Positions 1 through 7,839 of a stretch of 34,860 nt of DNA are shown here, one piece after another. The notes beneath the pieces were generated by a model, which was not told the DNA's origin, did not search any database, and saw nothing but the letters and a program-made list of their open reading frames with translations. Position 1 is the first letter of the stretch. Each line of letters starts with the position of its first letter. The stretch comes from Lachnospiraceae bacterium. GTDB lineage: Bacteria; Bacillota; Clostridia; Lachnospirales; Lachnospiraceae. Where the stretch lies: contig CAAGDV010000029.1 of NCBI GenBank assembly GCA_900768755.1, positions 1 to 34,860 on the forward strand, read 5' to 3'. The position numbers were made by a program, and so were the translations under genes.

Positions 1-72
1 AATGTGTGCCTGTCCGCGTTCAACGTTTTTCTTAACACGCTTTTTTGTCACTTTTTTTGTAACTTTAGCCAT
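1..72 (-). CDS. rpsK: 30S ribosomal protein S11, N-terminal fragment cut by window edge
   Basis: Only the first 24 codons are present: ATG at 70-72 on the minus strand, then a lysine-rich start (MAKVTKKVTKKRVKKNVERG) ending in QAHI, which is the usual S11 N-terminus. S11 is a 30S platform protein. It follows rpsM by 46 nt, with TAAGGGAGG upstream as ribosome binding site, which is the normal alpha-operon order. The rest of the gene lies outside the window. Confidence 0.93.
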   Translation of the reverse strand, partial: MAKVTKKVTKKRVKKNVERGQAHI

Positions 73-118
73 TTTCTAAACTAACCTCCCTTATGGGTTC
101 CCGTCATTCTATCGGGTA

Positions 119-487
119 TTATTTTTTCTTGTTTGCGATTGTTTTCTTAGGACCCTTGCGAGTTCTAGCGTTGGTCTTTGTCTTCTGTCCTCTGACAGGG
201 AGACCTTTTCTGTGACGAATGCCTCTGTAGCATCCGATTTCCTGTAATCTCTTGATATTGAGAGCAACTTCTCTTCTGAGATCACCTTCAACTAACTGAC
301 TAGCGTCAATTACATCTTTTATTCTGCCGACTTCTTCATCAGTAAGGTCCTTAACACGAGTATCAGGATTTACTTTTGCTTCAGCAAGAATACGGTTTGA
401 GCTGATTCTGCCAATACCATAGATATAGGTAAGGCCGATTTCAACGCGTTTTTCTCTTGGTAAATCTACACCAGCGATACGAGCCAT
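119..487 (-). CDS. rpsM: 30S ribosomal protein S13
   Basis: Full-length S13 (122 aa), a head protein of the small subunit that contacts the P-site tRNA and the B1 bridges. It begins MARIAGVDLPREKRVEIGLTY and has the helix-two-turn-helix region followed by the C-terminal RGIRHRKGLPVRGQ segment and a basic tail (TRKGPKKTIANKKK). GGAGGTG lies about 10 nt upstream of the ATG. It is preceded by the longest gap in the distal part of the cluster (488-638). Confidence 0.98.
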   Translation of the reverse strand: MARIAGVDLPREKRVEIGLTYIYGIGRISSNRILAEAKVNPDTRVKDLTDEEVGRIKDVIDASQLVEGDLRREVALNIKRLQEIGCYRGIRHRKGLPVRGQKTKTNARTRKGPKKTIANKKK

Positions 488-537
488 GTGCGCATTACAC
501 CTCCATTTGTCTCTTATAATTAGTTAAATTTATTTTA

Positions 538-571
538 AGTGGCTGACAACACACCCGCGTGGTTCGCCACT
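538..571 (-). promoter_or_regulatory. Hairpin in the rpmJ-rpsM intergenic leader
   Basis: The 151-bp gap between rpmJ and rpsM holds no gene. On the transcript, AGTGGC (571-566) pairs with GCCACT (543-538), with an inner AACCAC/GTGTGTT stem closing a GCGG loop. The hairpin lies about 50 nt ahead of the rpsM start. I see no promoter or U-tract, so a role in RNA processing or translational control is only an inference. Confidence 0.45.
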
Positions 572-638
572 GCAGCCGCAAAATACAGCCAAAACAGCCC
601 GGGCTCAATAGCTCAGGCAATAGGATAATCCATAATTA

Positions 639-752
639 TTAACCCTGTCTCTGCTTATGCTTAGGATTCTCACAGATAATCATGATATTTCCTTTTCTCT
701 TAATGACTTTACATTTTTCACAAATTGGTTTTACTGATGATCTAACCTTCAT
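639..752 (-). CDS. rpmJ: 50S ribosomal protein L36 (zinc type)
   Basis: A 37-aa frame starts at ATG 750-752 and ends with TAA at 639-641. The product begins MKVRSSVKPICEKCK and ends NPKHKQRQG, a complete L36. Cys11, Cys14, Cys27 and His32 form the zinc-ribbon CCCH set, so this is the zinc-binding paralogue type. AAGGAGG lies 8 nt upstream. It follows infA by about 100 nt containing an internal promoter and a hairpin. Confidence 0.97.
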   Translation of the reverse strand: MKVRSSVKPICEKCKVIKRKGNIMIICENPKHKQRQG

Positions 753-770
753 GGTAAATCCTCCTTTCCA

Positions 771-800
771 CGAAAAAGGCAACTTATCTGTAATAAGTTG
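771..800 (-). terminator. Attenuator-like hairpin with U-tract upstream of rpmJ
   Basis: On the minus strand CAACTTAT (800-793) pairs with ATAAGTTG (787-780) around a 5-nt loop. It is followed by GCC and five U residues. It lies between the internal promoter and rpmJ, so it could partly terminate transcripts of both the long operon and the internal start. Confidence 0.5.
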
Positions 801-812
801 AAAAAATGTCCG

Positions 813-829
813 TGTGATATTGTATCACA
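813..829. promoter_or_regulatory. Perfect 7-3-7 palindrome over the internal promoter -10 (operator-like)
   Basis: TGTGATA at 813-819 and TATCACA at 823-829 are exact inverted repeats separated by TTG. They overlap the -10 box of the promoter at 819-847. The half-sites resemble Crp/Fnr-type TGTGA/TCACA, but the spacing is 7 rather than 6 between the cores, so the binding protein is unknown. Confidence 0.45.
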
Positions 830-847
830 ACGTTTTTCATAATACAA
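819..847 (-). promoter_or_regulatory. Internal promoter between infA and rpmJ
   Basis: On the minus strand TTGTAT (847-842), a 17-nt spacer and TACAAT (824-819) form a sigma-A-type promoter. A TG motif one base ahead of the -10 box makes it an extended -10. It would drive rpmJ-rpsM-rpsK and genes beyond the window separately from the long S10-spc transcript. Confidence 0.55.
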
Positions 848-855
848 GATATTTT

Positions 856-1074
856 TTATTTATCTCTCCAAATAATTCTTCCCTTAGAAAGATCATATGG
901 TGATAACTCCAATGTTACTTTATCTCCGGGAATAATTCGGATGTAGTTCATTCTGAGCTTTCCGCTTATGTGAGCGAGTACCTTATGACCGTTTTCAAGT
1001 TCAACCTGAAACATTGCATTAGGAAGTTTCTCAACTACGGTGCCCTCAATCTCAATAACGTCTGTCTTTGACAT
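856..1074 (-). CDS. infA: Translation initiation factor IF-1
   Basis: The 72-aa product begins MSKTDVIEIEGTVVEKLPNA and ends with GRIIWRDK, a complete S1-like OB fold of standard IF-1 length. IF-1 binds the 30S A site during initiation. The start codon directly abuts the stop codon of the upstream KOW gene, and the ribosome binding site (AGGAGGG) lies inside that gene's end, so translation is probably coupled. Confidence 0.98.
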   Translation of the reverse strand: MSKTDVIEIEGTVVEKLPNAMFQVELENGHKVLAHISGKLRMNYIRIIPGDKVTLELSPYDLSKGRIIWRDK

Positions 1075-1353
1075 TCAATTTCCCTCCTGCTTTATAAGCG
1101 CAGATAACTTTTTGATTGCATATTTAATATCTTCATTCCTTAATGTCTGAGACATTGCTTTTTCCTGCAAAGCTGCGTCCCTGTAATTCAGTACCTGCAG
1201 GTGCTTAGGATTCTTTTTTTTGGGATTATCGACTCCCTTAAGCACTCCGTCGCACACATAAGCCGCATCCGACACATTTACTACATAATAAAGTGTTCCG
1301 GCATCGTGGCCGCATCTGGATATACAGAAACATCCTTTAGTTATCTCTTTCAT
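1075..1353 (-). CDS. KOW / L14e-like RNA-binding protein
   Basis: A 92-aa protein starting MKEITKGCFCISRCGHDAG. The first 60 residues have the KOW-like beta-barrel pattern (short hydrophobic strands, GHDAGTLYYVV, DGVLKGVDNPKKKNPKH) of the L14e-type proteins commonly found between map and infA in Clostridia. The tail is helical and charged. A GTG six bases further upstream (1359) is an alternative start. The gene starts within a few bases of the map stop. A ribosome- or RNA-associated role is inferred; no precise function is established to my knowledge. Confidence 0.82.
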   Translation of the reverse strand: MKEITKGCFCISRCGHDAGTLYYVVNVSDAAYVCDGVLKGVDNPKKKNPKHLQVLNYRDAALQEKAMSQTLRNEDIKYAIKKLSALIKQEGN

Positions 1354-1360
1354 AGCCACC

Positions 1361-2113
1361 TCATCTCAAAGAAAGGATTTCGCATCCGTCTTCTGTGATG
1401 AGAATAGTGTTCTCATAGTGAGCGGATAATGATCCGTCCCTCGTCACCACAGTCCAGTCATCATCAAGCCAGCTGACTTTGTAGGTTCCCGAATTAATCA
1501 TCGGCTCAACTGCCAATGTCATTCCGGGCTCAAGCCGTATTCCGCGGCTCTTCTGGGCATAATTGGGAATCTCCGGCGATTCATGAAGATGTGTGCCGAT
1601 TCCGTGTCCCACAAGATCTCTTACAACTCCGTATCCGAATGACTCTGCATAGGTACCTATTGCCGCTGATATCTCATGAAGATGATTTCCGGCTTTGGCA
1701 TACTTGATTCCTTCAAAAAAACTTTCCCTCGTGACATCGATAAGCCGCTGGGCCTCATTGCTGATTCTGCCGACTCCGTGAGTCCTTGCGGCATCCGAAT
1801 GATATCCTTTATAGATAACTCCGGCATCCAGACTGACTATATCTCCGTCCTTAAGAACTCTTTTTCGGGAAGGAATTCCGTGCACCACTTCCTCATTGAC
1901 TGAAACGCATATTGAAGCAGGATACCCGTTATAGTTCAGGAAGGAAGGAATGCATCCGTATCCGCGGATCATCTTCTCGCCTTCCCGGTCTATTTCATAG
2001 GTTGTAATTCCCGGTTTAAGCATCTCCCCAAGTCTTTCATGAACCTCTGCGAGAATCCTTCCGGCTTCCCGCATCAGTTCAATCTCTCTTGGTGTCTTTA
2101 TTGTTACAGACAT
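1361..2113 (-). CDS. map: Methionine aminopeptidase, type I
   Basis: A 250-aa pita-bread metallopeptidase that removes N-terminal Met from nascent proteins in the cytoplasm. The five metal ligands are visible: Asp96 (SLDAG), Asp107 (SDAART), His170 (GHGIGTHLHE), Glu203 (AVEPM) and Glu234 (HYENT). His78 and His177 occupy the substrate-side positions. The length fits a type Ia enzyme without the zinc-finger extension. It starts 3 nt after adk in the usual secY-adk-map order. Confidence 0.97.
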   Translation of the reverse strand: MSVTIKTPREIELMREAGRILAEVHERLGEMLKPGITTYEIDREGEKMIRGYGCIPSFLNYNGYPASICVSVNEEVVHGIPSRKRVLKDGDIVSLDAGVIYKGYHSDAARTHGVGRISNEAQRLIDVTRESFFEGIKYAKAGNHLHEISAAIGTYAESFGYGVVRDLVGHGIGTHLHESPEIPNYAQKSRGIRLEPGMTLAVEPMINSGTYKVSWLDDDWTVVTRDGSLSAHYENTILITEDGCEILSLR

Positions 2114-2116
2114 ATC

Positions 2117-2761
2117 TTATGCTCCTAAAACATCTACAATTGCATTAAAAACATCTTCCATATCTTTTGTTCCGTCTACTTCATTGAGCACACCCTTAGC
2201 TGAATAGTAATCTATAAGCGGCTGTGTCTGCTCATGATATACATCGAGACGTTTTTTTACTGTTTCAGGCTTATCATCATCTCTGAGAACAAGCTCTGAA
2301 CCGCACTTATCACATATTCCCTCAACCTTTGTAGGAATGTGAACGATATGATAAGTTGCTCCGCATGTAAGACATGCTCTTCTTCCTGACATACGCTTGA
2401 TGATATTCTCATCCGGAACTTCAACGTTGATTGCAAAATCAACCTTTGCGCCCGATGCTGCCAATGCCTCATCGAGTGCCTCCGCCTGGGGAATTGTTCT
2501 CGGGAATCCGTCAAGCACATATCCGTTAGCACAGTCATCGGCTTTAACCCTGTCAACAACTAAATCAACAACGAGTTCATCCGGAACAAGAAGTCCCTTG
2601 TCCATATATGACTTTGCTTTCTGACCAAGTTCGGTATTATTTTTGATATTGGCTCTGAAAATATCTCCGGTAGAAATATGGGGGATATTGTATTTTGCAC
2701 AGATTTTGTCGGCCTGTGTTCCCTTTCCCGCGCCCGGAGCTCCAAGCATAATTATCTTCAT
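2117..2761 (-). CDS. adk: Adenylate kinase (zinc-LID type)
   Basis: A 214-aa enzyme interconverting ATP + AMP and 2 ADP. The P-loop GAPGAGKG is at residues 7-14, the AMP-binding STGDIFR begins at residue 30 and DGFPRT is at 84-89. The LID carries Cys130-X2-Cys133 and Cys150-X2-Cys153, the structural zinc site of Gram-positive long-form kinases. It lies between secY and map, 21 nt after secY. Confidence 0.98.
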   Translation of the reverse strand: MKIIMLGAPGAGKGTQADKICAKYNIPHISTGDIFRANIKNNTELGQKAKSYMDKGLLVPDELVVDLVVDRVKADDCANGYVLDGFPRTIPQAEALDEALAASGAKVDFAINVEVPDENIIKRMSGRRACLTCGATYHIVHIPTKVEGICDKCGSELVLRDDDKPETVKKRLDVYHEQTQPLIDYYSAKGVLNEVDGTKDMEDVFNAIVDVLGA

Positions 2762-2782
2762 ATTGCGGCTTCCTTTCTTATC

Positions 2783-4108
2783 TTATTCATTCAAAAAACC
2801 TTTGTAATCTCTGGTAACCATCTGTGATTCTATCTGCCTGATTGTCTCAAGAACAACACCAACGATAATGATGATTGATGTTCCGCCAAAAGAAACATTG
2901 GCGCCGAAAAGTCCTGAGCATACAATCGGGATAACTGCAACAATTACAAGTCCGATAGCACCGATAAAGATTATTTTGTTAAGAATCTTTGTAAGGTGGT
3001 CAGCGGTAGGCTTACCCGGTCTTACTCCGGGGATAACACCGCCGCTCTTCTTCATATTGTTGGCGATTTCCACAGGATTAAAGGTGATTGATGTATAGAA
3101 ATAAGCAAAGAAAACATTCAATGCAATATATACAATAACACCTAAAGTATAAATCATGTTATTACGGTCAAACCAGTTTGACTGCGAAAGACCTCTGAGA
3201 ATATGTCCTCCGACAGAACTGTAATCAACCTCAAAAAACTGCGAAATCATCAATGGAAATGACATCAATGACTGTGCAAAAATTACGGGGATAACTCCGG
3301 CGGTATTTACCTTCAACGGAATGTGTGTTGACTGTCCGCCATAGGTTCTTCTTCCCTGAAGCTTCTTTGAATACTGAACCGGAATTCTTCTTTCTCCGGC
3401 GCAAAGCAATACGGTAAGAATAACCACTCCCACAATAACTGCAGCGATAATAACCACTGCCAAAGTTGCCTTAAGAACTGTCTCGCCCTTAATGAACAAT
3501 TCATAAAGAGCCGCAAAATCATCAGGTATTCTTGAGATAATGTTGATTACCAACACTATTGAAATACCGTTTCCGACGCCCTTCTCGGTGATTGTCTCAC
3601 CAATCCACATAAGTACTGCGGAACCTGCGGTAAGAACAGCAACCATAAAGATTGACGAAAAGATTTTAGTAAACGTCGACATTGAGGAATATCCGTTAAT
3701 AAGACCCTGATTGCCAAATCCGATTACCATTGCAATACTCTCAATCAATGCAAGTGCAACAGTGACATATCTTGTGATTGTCGCAATCTTTTTTCTTCCG
3801 TCCTCGCCGTCCTTCTGCATCTCTTCGAGTTTCGGAATGGCAATTGTGAGAAGCTGCATAATGATTGATGATGTAATGTACGGGCTGATACTGAGCGCAA
3901 ACACCGAACCGTTAAGGAAGGAACCGCCGGTTACGGCATTCATGAAGTTGAATTCGTCACCTTCCAAAAGATTGGTAAAGTATGTCGCGTCAATGCCCGG
4001 AATCGGAAGAATACTTCCGATTCTGATAATGACAAGCATAAAAAACGTAAACAGCATTTTCTGTCTGATTTCTTTAACTTTAAATGCGTTTGCCAGTGTT
4101 TTAAACAT
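2783..4108 (-). CDS. secY: Preprotein translocase channel subunit SecY
   Basis: A 441-aa polytopic membrane protein, the pore of the Sec translocon. Ten hydrophobic segments are recognisable. The N-terminal plug region GIDATYF, the SPYITSSIIMQLL segment and the cytoplasmic GERRIPVQYSKKLQGR loop are typical of SecY. The ATG overlaps the rplO stop codon by one base (TAATG), indicating coupled translation within the spc cluster. Confidence 0.98.
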   Translation of the reverse strand: MFKTLANAFKVKEIRQKMLFTFFMLVIIRIGSILPIPGIDATYFTNLLEGDEFNFMNAVTGGSFLNGSVFALSISPYITSSIIMQLLTIAIPKLEEMQKDGEDGRKKIATITRYVTVALALIESIAMVIGFGNQGLINGYSSMSTFTKIFSSIFMVAVLTAGSAVLMWIGETITEKGVGNGISIVLVINIISRIPDDFAALYELFIKGETVLKATLAVVIIAAVIVGVVILTVLLCAGERRIPVQYSKKLQGRRTYGGQSTHIPLKVNTAGVIPVIFAQSLMSFPLMISQFFEVDYSSVGGHILRGLSQSNWFDRNNMIYTLGVIVYIALNVFFAYFYTSITFNPVEIANNMKKSGGVIPGVRPGKPTADHLTKILNKIIFIGAIGLVIVAVIPIVCSGLFGANVSFGGTSIIIIVGVVLETIRQIESQMVTRDYKGFLNE

Positions 4109-4548
4109 TAAATCACCTCACAGGTTCCACCAAGAGCTTCAATCTTCTCCTTGGCTTTTGCGCTGAATGCGTTAGCCTTAACTGTAAGCTTCTTAGTTAA
4201 TTCTCCGTTTCCAAGGATCTTTACTCCGTCTCTCGGGTTAGAAACAATACCTGACTCAACAAGTGAATCCACGGTAACAACTGCTCCATCCTCAAAGCTT
4301 TCTAATGCCTTTAAATTGATTGCAACGATATCAAGAGTATTTCTGTTGGTGAAACCTCTCTTCGGCAATCTTCTGTATAATGTAATCTGACCGCCTTCAA
4401 AACCGGGTCTCGGAGCTCCTGAACGAGCTTTCTGTCCCTTATGTCCTTTACCGGCTGTCTTACCATTTCCTGAACCGTGTCCACGGCCTCTTCTGAAATT
4501 ATCGCTCTGCTTAGAACCTGCTGCAGGTTGTAAATTTGATAAGTCCAT
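4108..4548 (-). CDS. rplO: 50S ribosomal protein L15
   Basis: A 146-aa L15 with the glycine- and arginine-rich N-terminal extension (MDLSNLQPAAGSKQSDNFR, then GRGHGSGNGKTAGKGHKGQ) that threads into 23S rRNA, followed by the globular domain. Length and order (rpmD-rplO-secY) are standard. GGAGGTG lies upstream of the ATG. Confidence 0.98.
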   Translation of the reverse strand: MDLSNLQPAAGSKQSDNFRRGRGHGSGNGKTAGKGHKGQKARSGAPRPGFEGGQITLYRRLPKRGFTNRNTLDIVAINLKALESFEDGAVVTVDSLVESGIVSNPRDGVKILGNGELTKKLTVKANAFSAKAKEKIEALGGTCEVI

Positions 4549-4571
4549 TTTTACACCTCCTTATCTCGATA

Positions 4572-4754
4572 TTAGATTTCTTCTACCTTAACTAAATGAT
4601 TAACCTTGTAAATCATACCTCTTACGGCTGCGTTGTCAGGTAACTCAACTGTTTTGTGGAGCTTGTTAAGTCCAAGTGCCTCTACAGTCTTTACCTGCTT
4701 CGGAATAGCACCGATTGTAGATTTAACTAAAGTAACTCTTAATTTCTCTGCCAT
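4572..4754 (-). CDS. rpmD: 50S ribosomal protein L30
   Basis: A 60-aa L30 with LRVTLVKSTIGAIPKQ followed by TVEALGLNKLHKTVELPD and GMIYKVNHLVKVEEI. It is the compact bacterial form. AGGGAGGTAGC lies upstream and overlaps the end of rpsE, as expected in this tightly packed operon. Confidence 0.97.
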   Translation of the reverse strand: MAEKLRVTLVKSTIGAIPKQVKTVEALGLNKLHKTVELPDNAAVRGMIYKVNHLVKVEEI

Positions 4755-4767
4755 CTTTGCTACCTCC

Positions 4768-5277
4768 CTATTTGTAAAGTTCTTCTACAGTCTTACCGCG
4801 AAGTCTGGCAACCTCTTCCGGGGTCTTAAGCTGAGAAAGACCACTGATTGTAGCAAGAACTACGTTCTGCTTGTTGTTTGAACCGAGAGATTTTGTACGG
4901 ATGTTCTTGATTCCTGCCATCTCGATTACGCTACGTGCCGGACCTCCGGCGATAACACCGGTACCTTCCGGAGCTTTCTTCAAAAGAACTGAAGAGCTGC
5001 TGAATGAACCGATAATGTCATGCGGAATACTTCCATTCTCATCAACAGGAACAGTAACAAGTCTCTTCATGGCATCCTCTTTTCCCTTGCGGATAGCTTC
5101 AGGAATCTCCATAGCCTTACCAATTCCGGCGCCAACATGTCCGTTACCGTCTCCGACTACTACTAAAGCAGCAAATCTGAAATGACGACCACCTTTTACA
5201 ACCTTTGTAACGCGCTTGAGTGCTACTACTTTATCGTTTAACTCTAATTCGCTTGCATCAATAATTGTATGTCTCAT
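4768..5277 (-). CDS. rpsE: 30S ribosomal protein S5
   Basis: A 169-aa S5, part of the mRNA entry region and important for decoding fidelity. The N-terminal double-stranded-RNA-binding fold (RVTKVVKGGRHFRFAALVVVG) is followed by the C-terminal domain (GTGVIAGGPARSVIEMAGI). The order rplR-rpsE-rpmD is conserved. Confidence 0.98.
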   Translation of the reverse strand: MRHTIIDASELELNDKVVALKRVTKVVKGGRHFRFAALVVVGDGNGHVGAGIGKAMEIPEAIRKGKEDAMKRLVTVPVDENGSIPHDIIGSFSSSSVLLKKAPEGTGVIAGGPARSVIEMAGIKNIRTKSLGSNNKQNVVLATISGLSQLKTPEEVARLRGKTVEELYK

Positions 5278-5294
5278 CTGTTTCTCCTTCCTGC

Positions 5295-5663
5295 CTAGAA
5301 CTCAAGGCCAGCTTCTCTTGCTGCCTCTGCTAATGCTTTTATTTTGCCCTGATATATGAAACCGCCTCTATCATAGACAACAGTTGTAATTCCGCTCTCA
5401 AGAGCTCTCTTAGCAATAACTGTTCCCAAGTAAGCTGCTGCTGCAACATCATTGGTCTTCTCAAGTTCAGCTTTTACGCTCTTCTCAAGTGTTGATGCAG
5501 ATACGAGAGTTTTTCCAACTGTATCGTCAATAATCTGAGCGTACATATGATTGTTACTTCTGAATACTGCAAGTCTTGGTCTCTGTGCAGTACCGCTAAA
5601 ACGATTACGAATCTTTCTGTGTTTGTTCTCGCGAACTACAGATCTTGTTTCTTTACTAACCAT
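5295..5663 (-). CDS. rplR: 50S ribosomal protein L18
   Basis: A 122-aa L18 that binds 5S rRNA. It has the basic N-terminal tail and RKIRNRFSGTAQRPRLAVFR, then NNHMYAQIIDD and VVYDRGGFIYQGKIKALAEA near the end. Length and position between rplF and rpsE are standard. Confidence 0.98.
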   Translation of the reverse strand: MVSKETRSVVRENKHRKIRNRFSGTAQRPRLAVFRSNNHMYAQIIDDTVGKTLVSASTLEKSVKAELEKTNDVAAAAYLGTVIAKRALESGITTVVYDRGGFIYQGKIKALAEAAREAGLEF

Positions 5664-5682
5664 CTTTTCTACACTCCTTTAA

Positions 5683-6225
5683 TTATTTCTTACCAGTCTT
5701 ACCAACTTTACGTCTGATTGTTTCATCAACATACTTGATACCTTTGCCCTTATATGGCTCCGGCTCTCTCTTGCTTCTGATTTCAGCTGCATATTGGCCA
5801 ACTTTTTCTTTATCAATTCCCTTAACGATGATGATGTTCTGTCCCTCGACAACAACCTCGATGCCTTCAGGGTCTACCATATCAACGGGATGTGAATATC
5901 CCAATGAAAGGTTAAGAGTCTTTCCGTTCTTTGCTGCTCTGTAACCAACACCGTTAACTTCAAGCTTCTTTTCATAACCTGTAGTAACACCAACTACCAT
6001 ATTGTTCAAAAGTGTTCTTGTAAGACCGTGAAGTGACTTCATTTTCTTAAGGTCATTAGGTCTTGATACAGTAACTGTGTTTCCTTCAAGTTTAATTTCC
6101 ATCTCCGCAGGCAAAACTCTCTCGAGTGTTCCCTTCGGGCCTTTTACAGTCACTTTATTATTTTCTGCTATATCCACAGTAACTCCTGCAGGGATAGCGA
6201 TAGGCATTCTTCCTATACGTGACAT
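5683..6225 (-). CDS. rplF: 50S ribosomal protein L6
   Basis: A 180-aa L6 made of two repeated alpha/beta domains. It begins MSRIGRMPIAIPAGVTVDI. The C-terminal signature PEPYKGKGIKYVDE precedes a basic tail (KVGKTGKK). It lies near the factor-binding region of the large subunit. AAGGAGG lies upstream of the ATG. Confidence 0.98.
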   Translation of the reverse strand: MSRIGRMPIAIPAGVTVDIAENNKVTVKGPKGTLERVLPAEMEIKLEGNTVTVSRPNDLKKMKSLHGLTRTLLNNMVVGVTTGYEKKLEVNGVGYRAAKNGKTLNLSLGYSHPVDMVDPEGIEVVVEGQNIIIVKGIDKEKVGQYAAEIRSKREPEPYKGKGIKYVDETIRRKVGKTGKK

Positions 6226-6285
6226 GCCGTGTACCTCCTTAACTGGGTAATGAGCGCTTATTGCGCTTCTGTTATTAGTTTCAAA

Positions 6286-6681
6286 TTACCAGATGTATGC
6301 CAAAACTTCGCCGCCGACGTTGAGCTTTCTTGCTTCTTTATCGGTCACAACACCCTGGTTGGTTGAGATGATTGCTATTCCAAGTCCGCCGAGAACTCTT
6401 GGTAATTCATCCTTGCCTGCGTATACACGAAGACCCGGCTTAGAGATTCTCTTAAGACCTGTAATAATCTTTTCATTCTTATCCTTGCCATATTTAAGTG
6501 TAATGCGGATGTTCTTAAAGCTGCCATCTTCAATGAGTTCATACTTTGCGATATAACCCTCTCTGAAAAGGATCTCCGCAATCGAAATCTTCATCTTTGA
6601 AGCAGGAACATCTACAGTATCATGTTTAGATGTGTTTGCATTACGAATTCTGGTAAGCATATCTGCAATTGGATCTGTCAT
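6286..6681 (-). CDS. rpsH: 30S ribosomal protein S8
   Basis: A 131-aa S8 beginning MTDPIADMLTRIRNANTSKH with the C-terminal ISTNQGVVTDKEARKLNVGG segment. S8 binds helix 21 of 16S rRNA and is the autogenous spc-operon regulator in E. coli. I did not recognise an S8-site mimic near rplE here. Confidence 0.98.
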   Translation of the reverse strand: MTDPIADMLTRIRNANTSKHDTVDVPASKMKISIAEILFREGYIAKYELIEDGSFKNIRITLKYGKDKNEKIITGLKRISKPGLRVYAGKDELPRVLGGLGIAIISTNQGVVTDKEARKLNVGGEVLAYIW

Positions 6682-6751
6682 CTGATTGTCCTCCTATAAT
6701 TCTAAATCTCTCAGGTTATGGCCTGGCCATATTTTAGCTTATCGCTGCTTC

Positions 6752-6937
6752 TTACCAGCTTGCTTTCTTAACACCCGGAATCTGTCCCTTATATGCCAAC
6801 TCACGGAAGCAAATTCTGCAAATTCCATACTTTCTTAAGTAAGCATGTGGACGTCCACAAATTTTGCAACGTGTATATTCTCTTGTAGAGAATTTCTGTT
6901 TACGCTGCTGTTTAATCTTCATCGAGGTCTTAGCCAT
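6752..6937 (-). CDS. rpsN: 30S ribosomal protein S14, zinc-binding type Z
   Basis: A 61-aa short S14 with the zinc motif CKIC...CRIC (two CXXC pairs separated by 12 residues). The short length plus four cysteines marks the zinc-containing type Z form typical of Firmicutes, rather than the about 100-aa C-minus form. It lies between rplE and rpsH. Confidence 0.98.
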   Translation of the reverse strand: MAKTSMKIKQQRKQKFSTREYTRCKICGRPHAYLRKYGICRICFRELAYKGQIPGVKKASW

Positions 6938-6954
6938 TGAATTTCCCTCCTTAA

Positions 6955-7494
6955 TTATTTCTTGAATGGCATATTGAATAATCTCAATAACTCACGTGCT
7001 TCTTCATCGGTCTTGGCTGTTGTAACAATGATTACATCCATACCTCTAACCTTGTCAATCTTATCGTACTCGATTTCAGGGAAGATAATCTGCTCCTTAA
7101 TACCGAGAGCATAGTTTCCTCTTCCGTCAAAAGAGTCAGCGCTGACACCTCTGAAGTCACGAACTCGGGGCAAAGCGAGATTTACGAGACGATCAAGGAA
7201 CTCGTACATCTTCTCACCGCGGAGAGTTGTCTTACATCCAATAGGCATTCCCTCTCTGATCTTGAAGTTAGCTACTGAATTCTTTGCCTTGGTATATACA
7301 ACCTTCTGTCCTGTAATGGTCTCAAGTTCCTTTGCAGCAACTTCAAGAACCTTAGAATTCTCTTTAGCCTCTCCAACGCCCATATTTATAACGATTTTAT
7401 CAAGCTTTGGTACTTCCATTATGTTTTTGTAACCAAACTTCTTTACCATAGCATCAACTATTTCACTTTTATATAAGTCTTTGAGCCTGCTCAC
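6955..7494 (-). CDS. rplE: 50S ribosomal protein L5
   Basis: L5 binds 5S rRNA and forms the central protuberance. I place the start at GTG 7494-7492, giving MSRLKDLYKSEI and 179 aa, the usual length. AGGAGGT lies 8 nt ahead of it. A second GTG six bases upstream is too close to the ribosome binding site. Signatures include NMGVGEAKENSK and the C-terminal GMDVIIVTTAKTDEEARELL. Confidence 0.96.
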   Translation of the reverse strand: MSRLKDLYKSEIVDAMVKKFGYKNIMEVPKLDKIVINMGVGEAKENSKVLEVAAKELETITGQKVVYTKAKNSVANFKIREGMPIGCKTTLRGEKMYEFLDRLVNLALPRVRDFRGVSADSFDGRGNYALGIKEQIIFPEIEYDKIDKVRGMDVIIVTTAKTDEEARELLRLFNMPFKK

Positions 7495-7516
7495 CGTCAC
7501 AGACCTCCTTTCTTAG

Positions 7517-7828
7517 TTAATCAATAACCTCGCCAGTTGACTTGGCAACGCGTACTTTCTTATCGTTCTCAATCTTGAATCCGACTCTTGTTGTTTTTCC
7601 CTTATGAACATACATAACATTGGAAATATCAATCGGAGCCTCCTGGTGAACGATGCCGCCATTCTGGTTCTGTGCACTTGGTTTTGTATGCTTTGTAACC
7701 ATGTTAACGCCTTCAACAATAACCTTATGGTTCTTTGCGTCTACAGATGTTACTTTGCCCTCTTTGTCTTTGTCCTTACCAGCGATAACTCTGACAAGGT
7801 CGCCTTTTTTAATCTTTAATGTTGCCAC
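7517..7828 (-). CDS. rplX: 50S ribosomal protein L24
   Basis: A 103-aa L24, an assembly initiator at the peptide exit tunnel. The N-terminal KOW motif KIKKGDLVRVIAGKDKDKEG is followed by GVNMVTKHTKPS and HQEAPIDISNVM, all typical. It sits between rplN and rplE. Confidence 0.98.
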   Translation of the reverse strand: MATLKIKKGDLVRVIAGKDKDKEGKVTSVDAKNHKVIVEGVNMVTKHTKPSAQNQNGGIVHQEAPIDISNVMYVHKGKTTRVGFKIENDKKVRVAKSTGEVID

Positions 7829-7839
7829 AGTTACACCTC

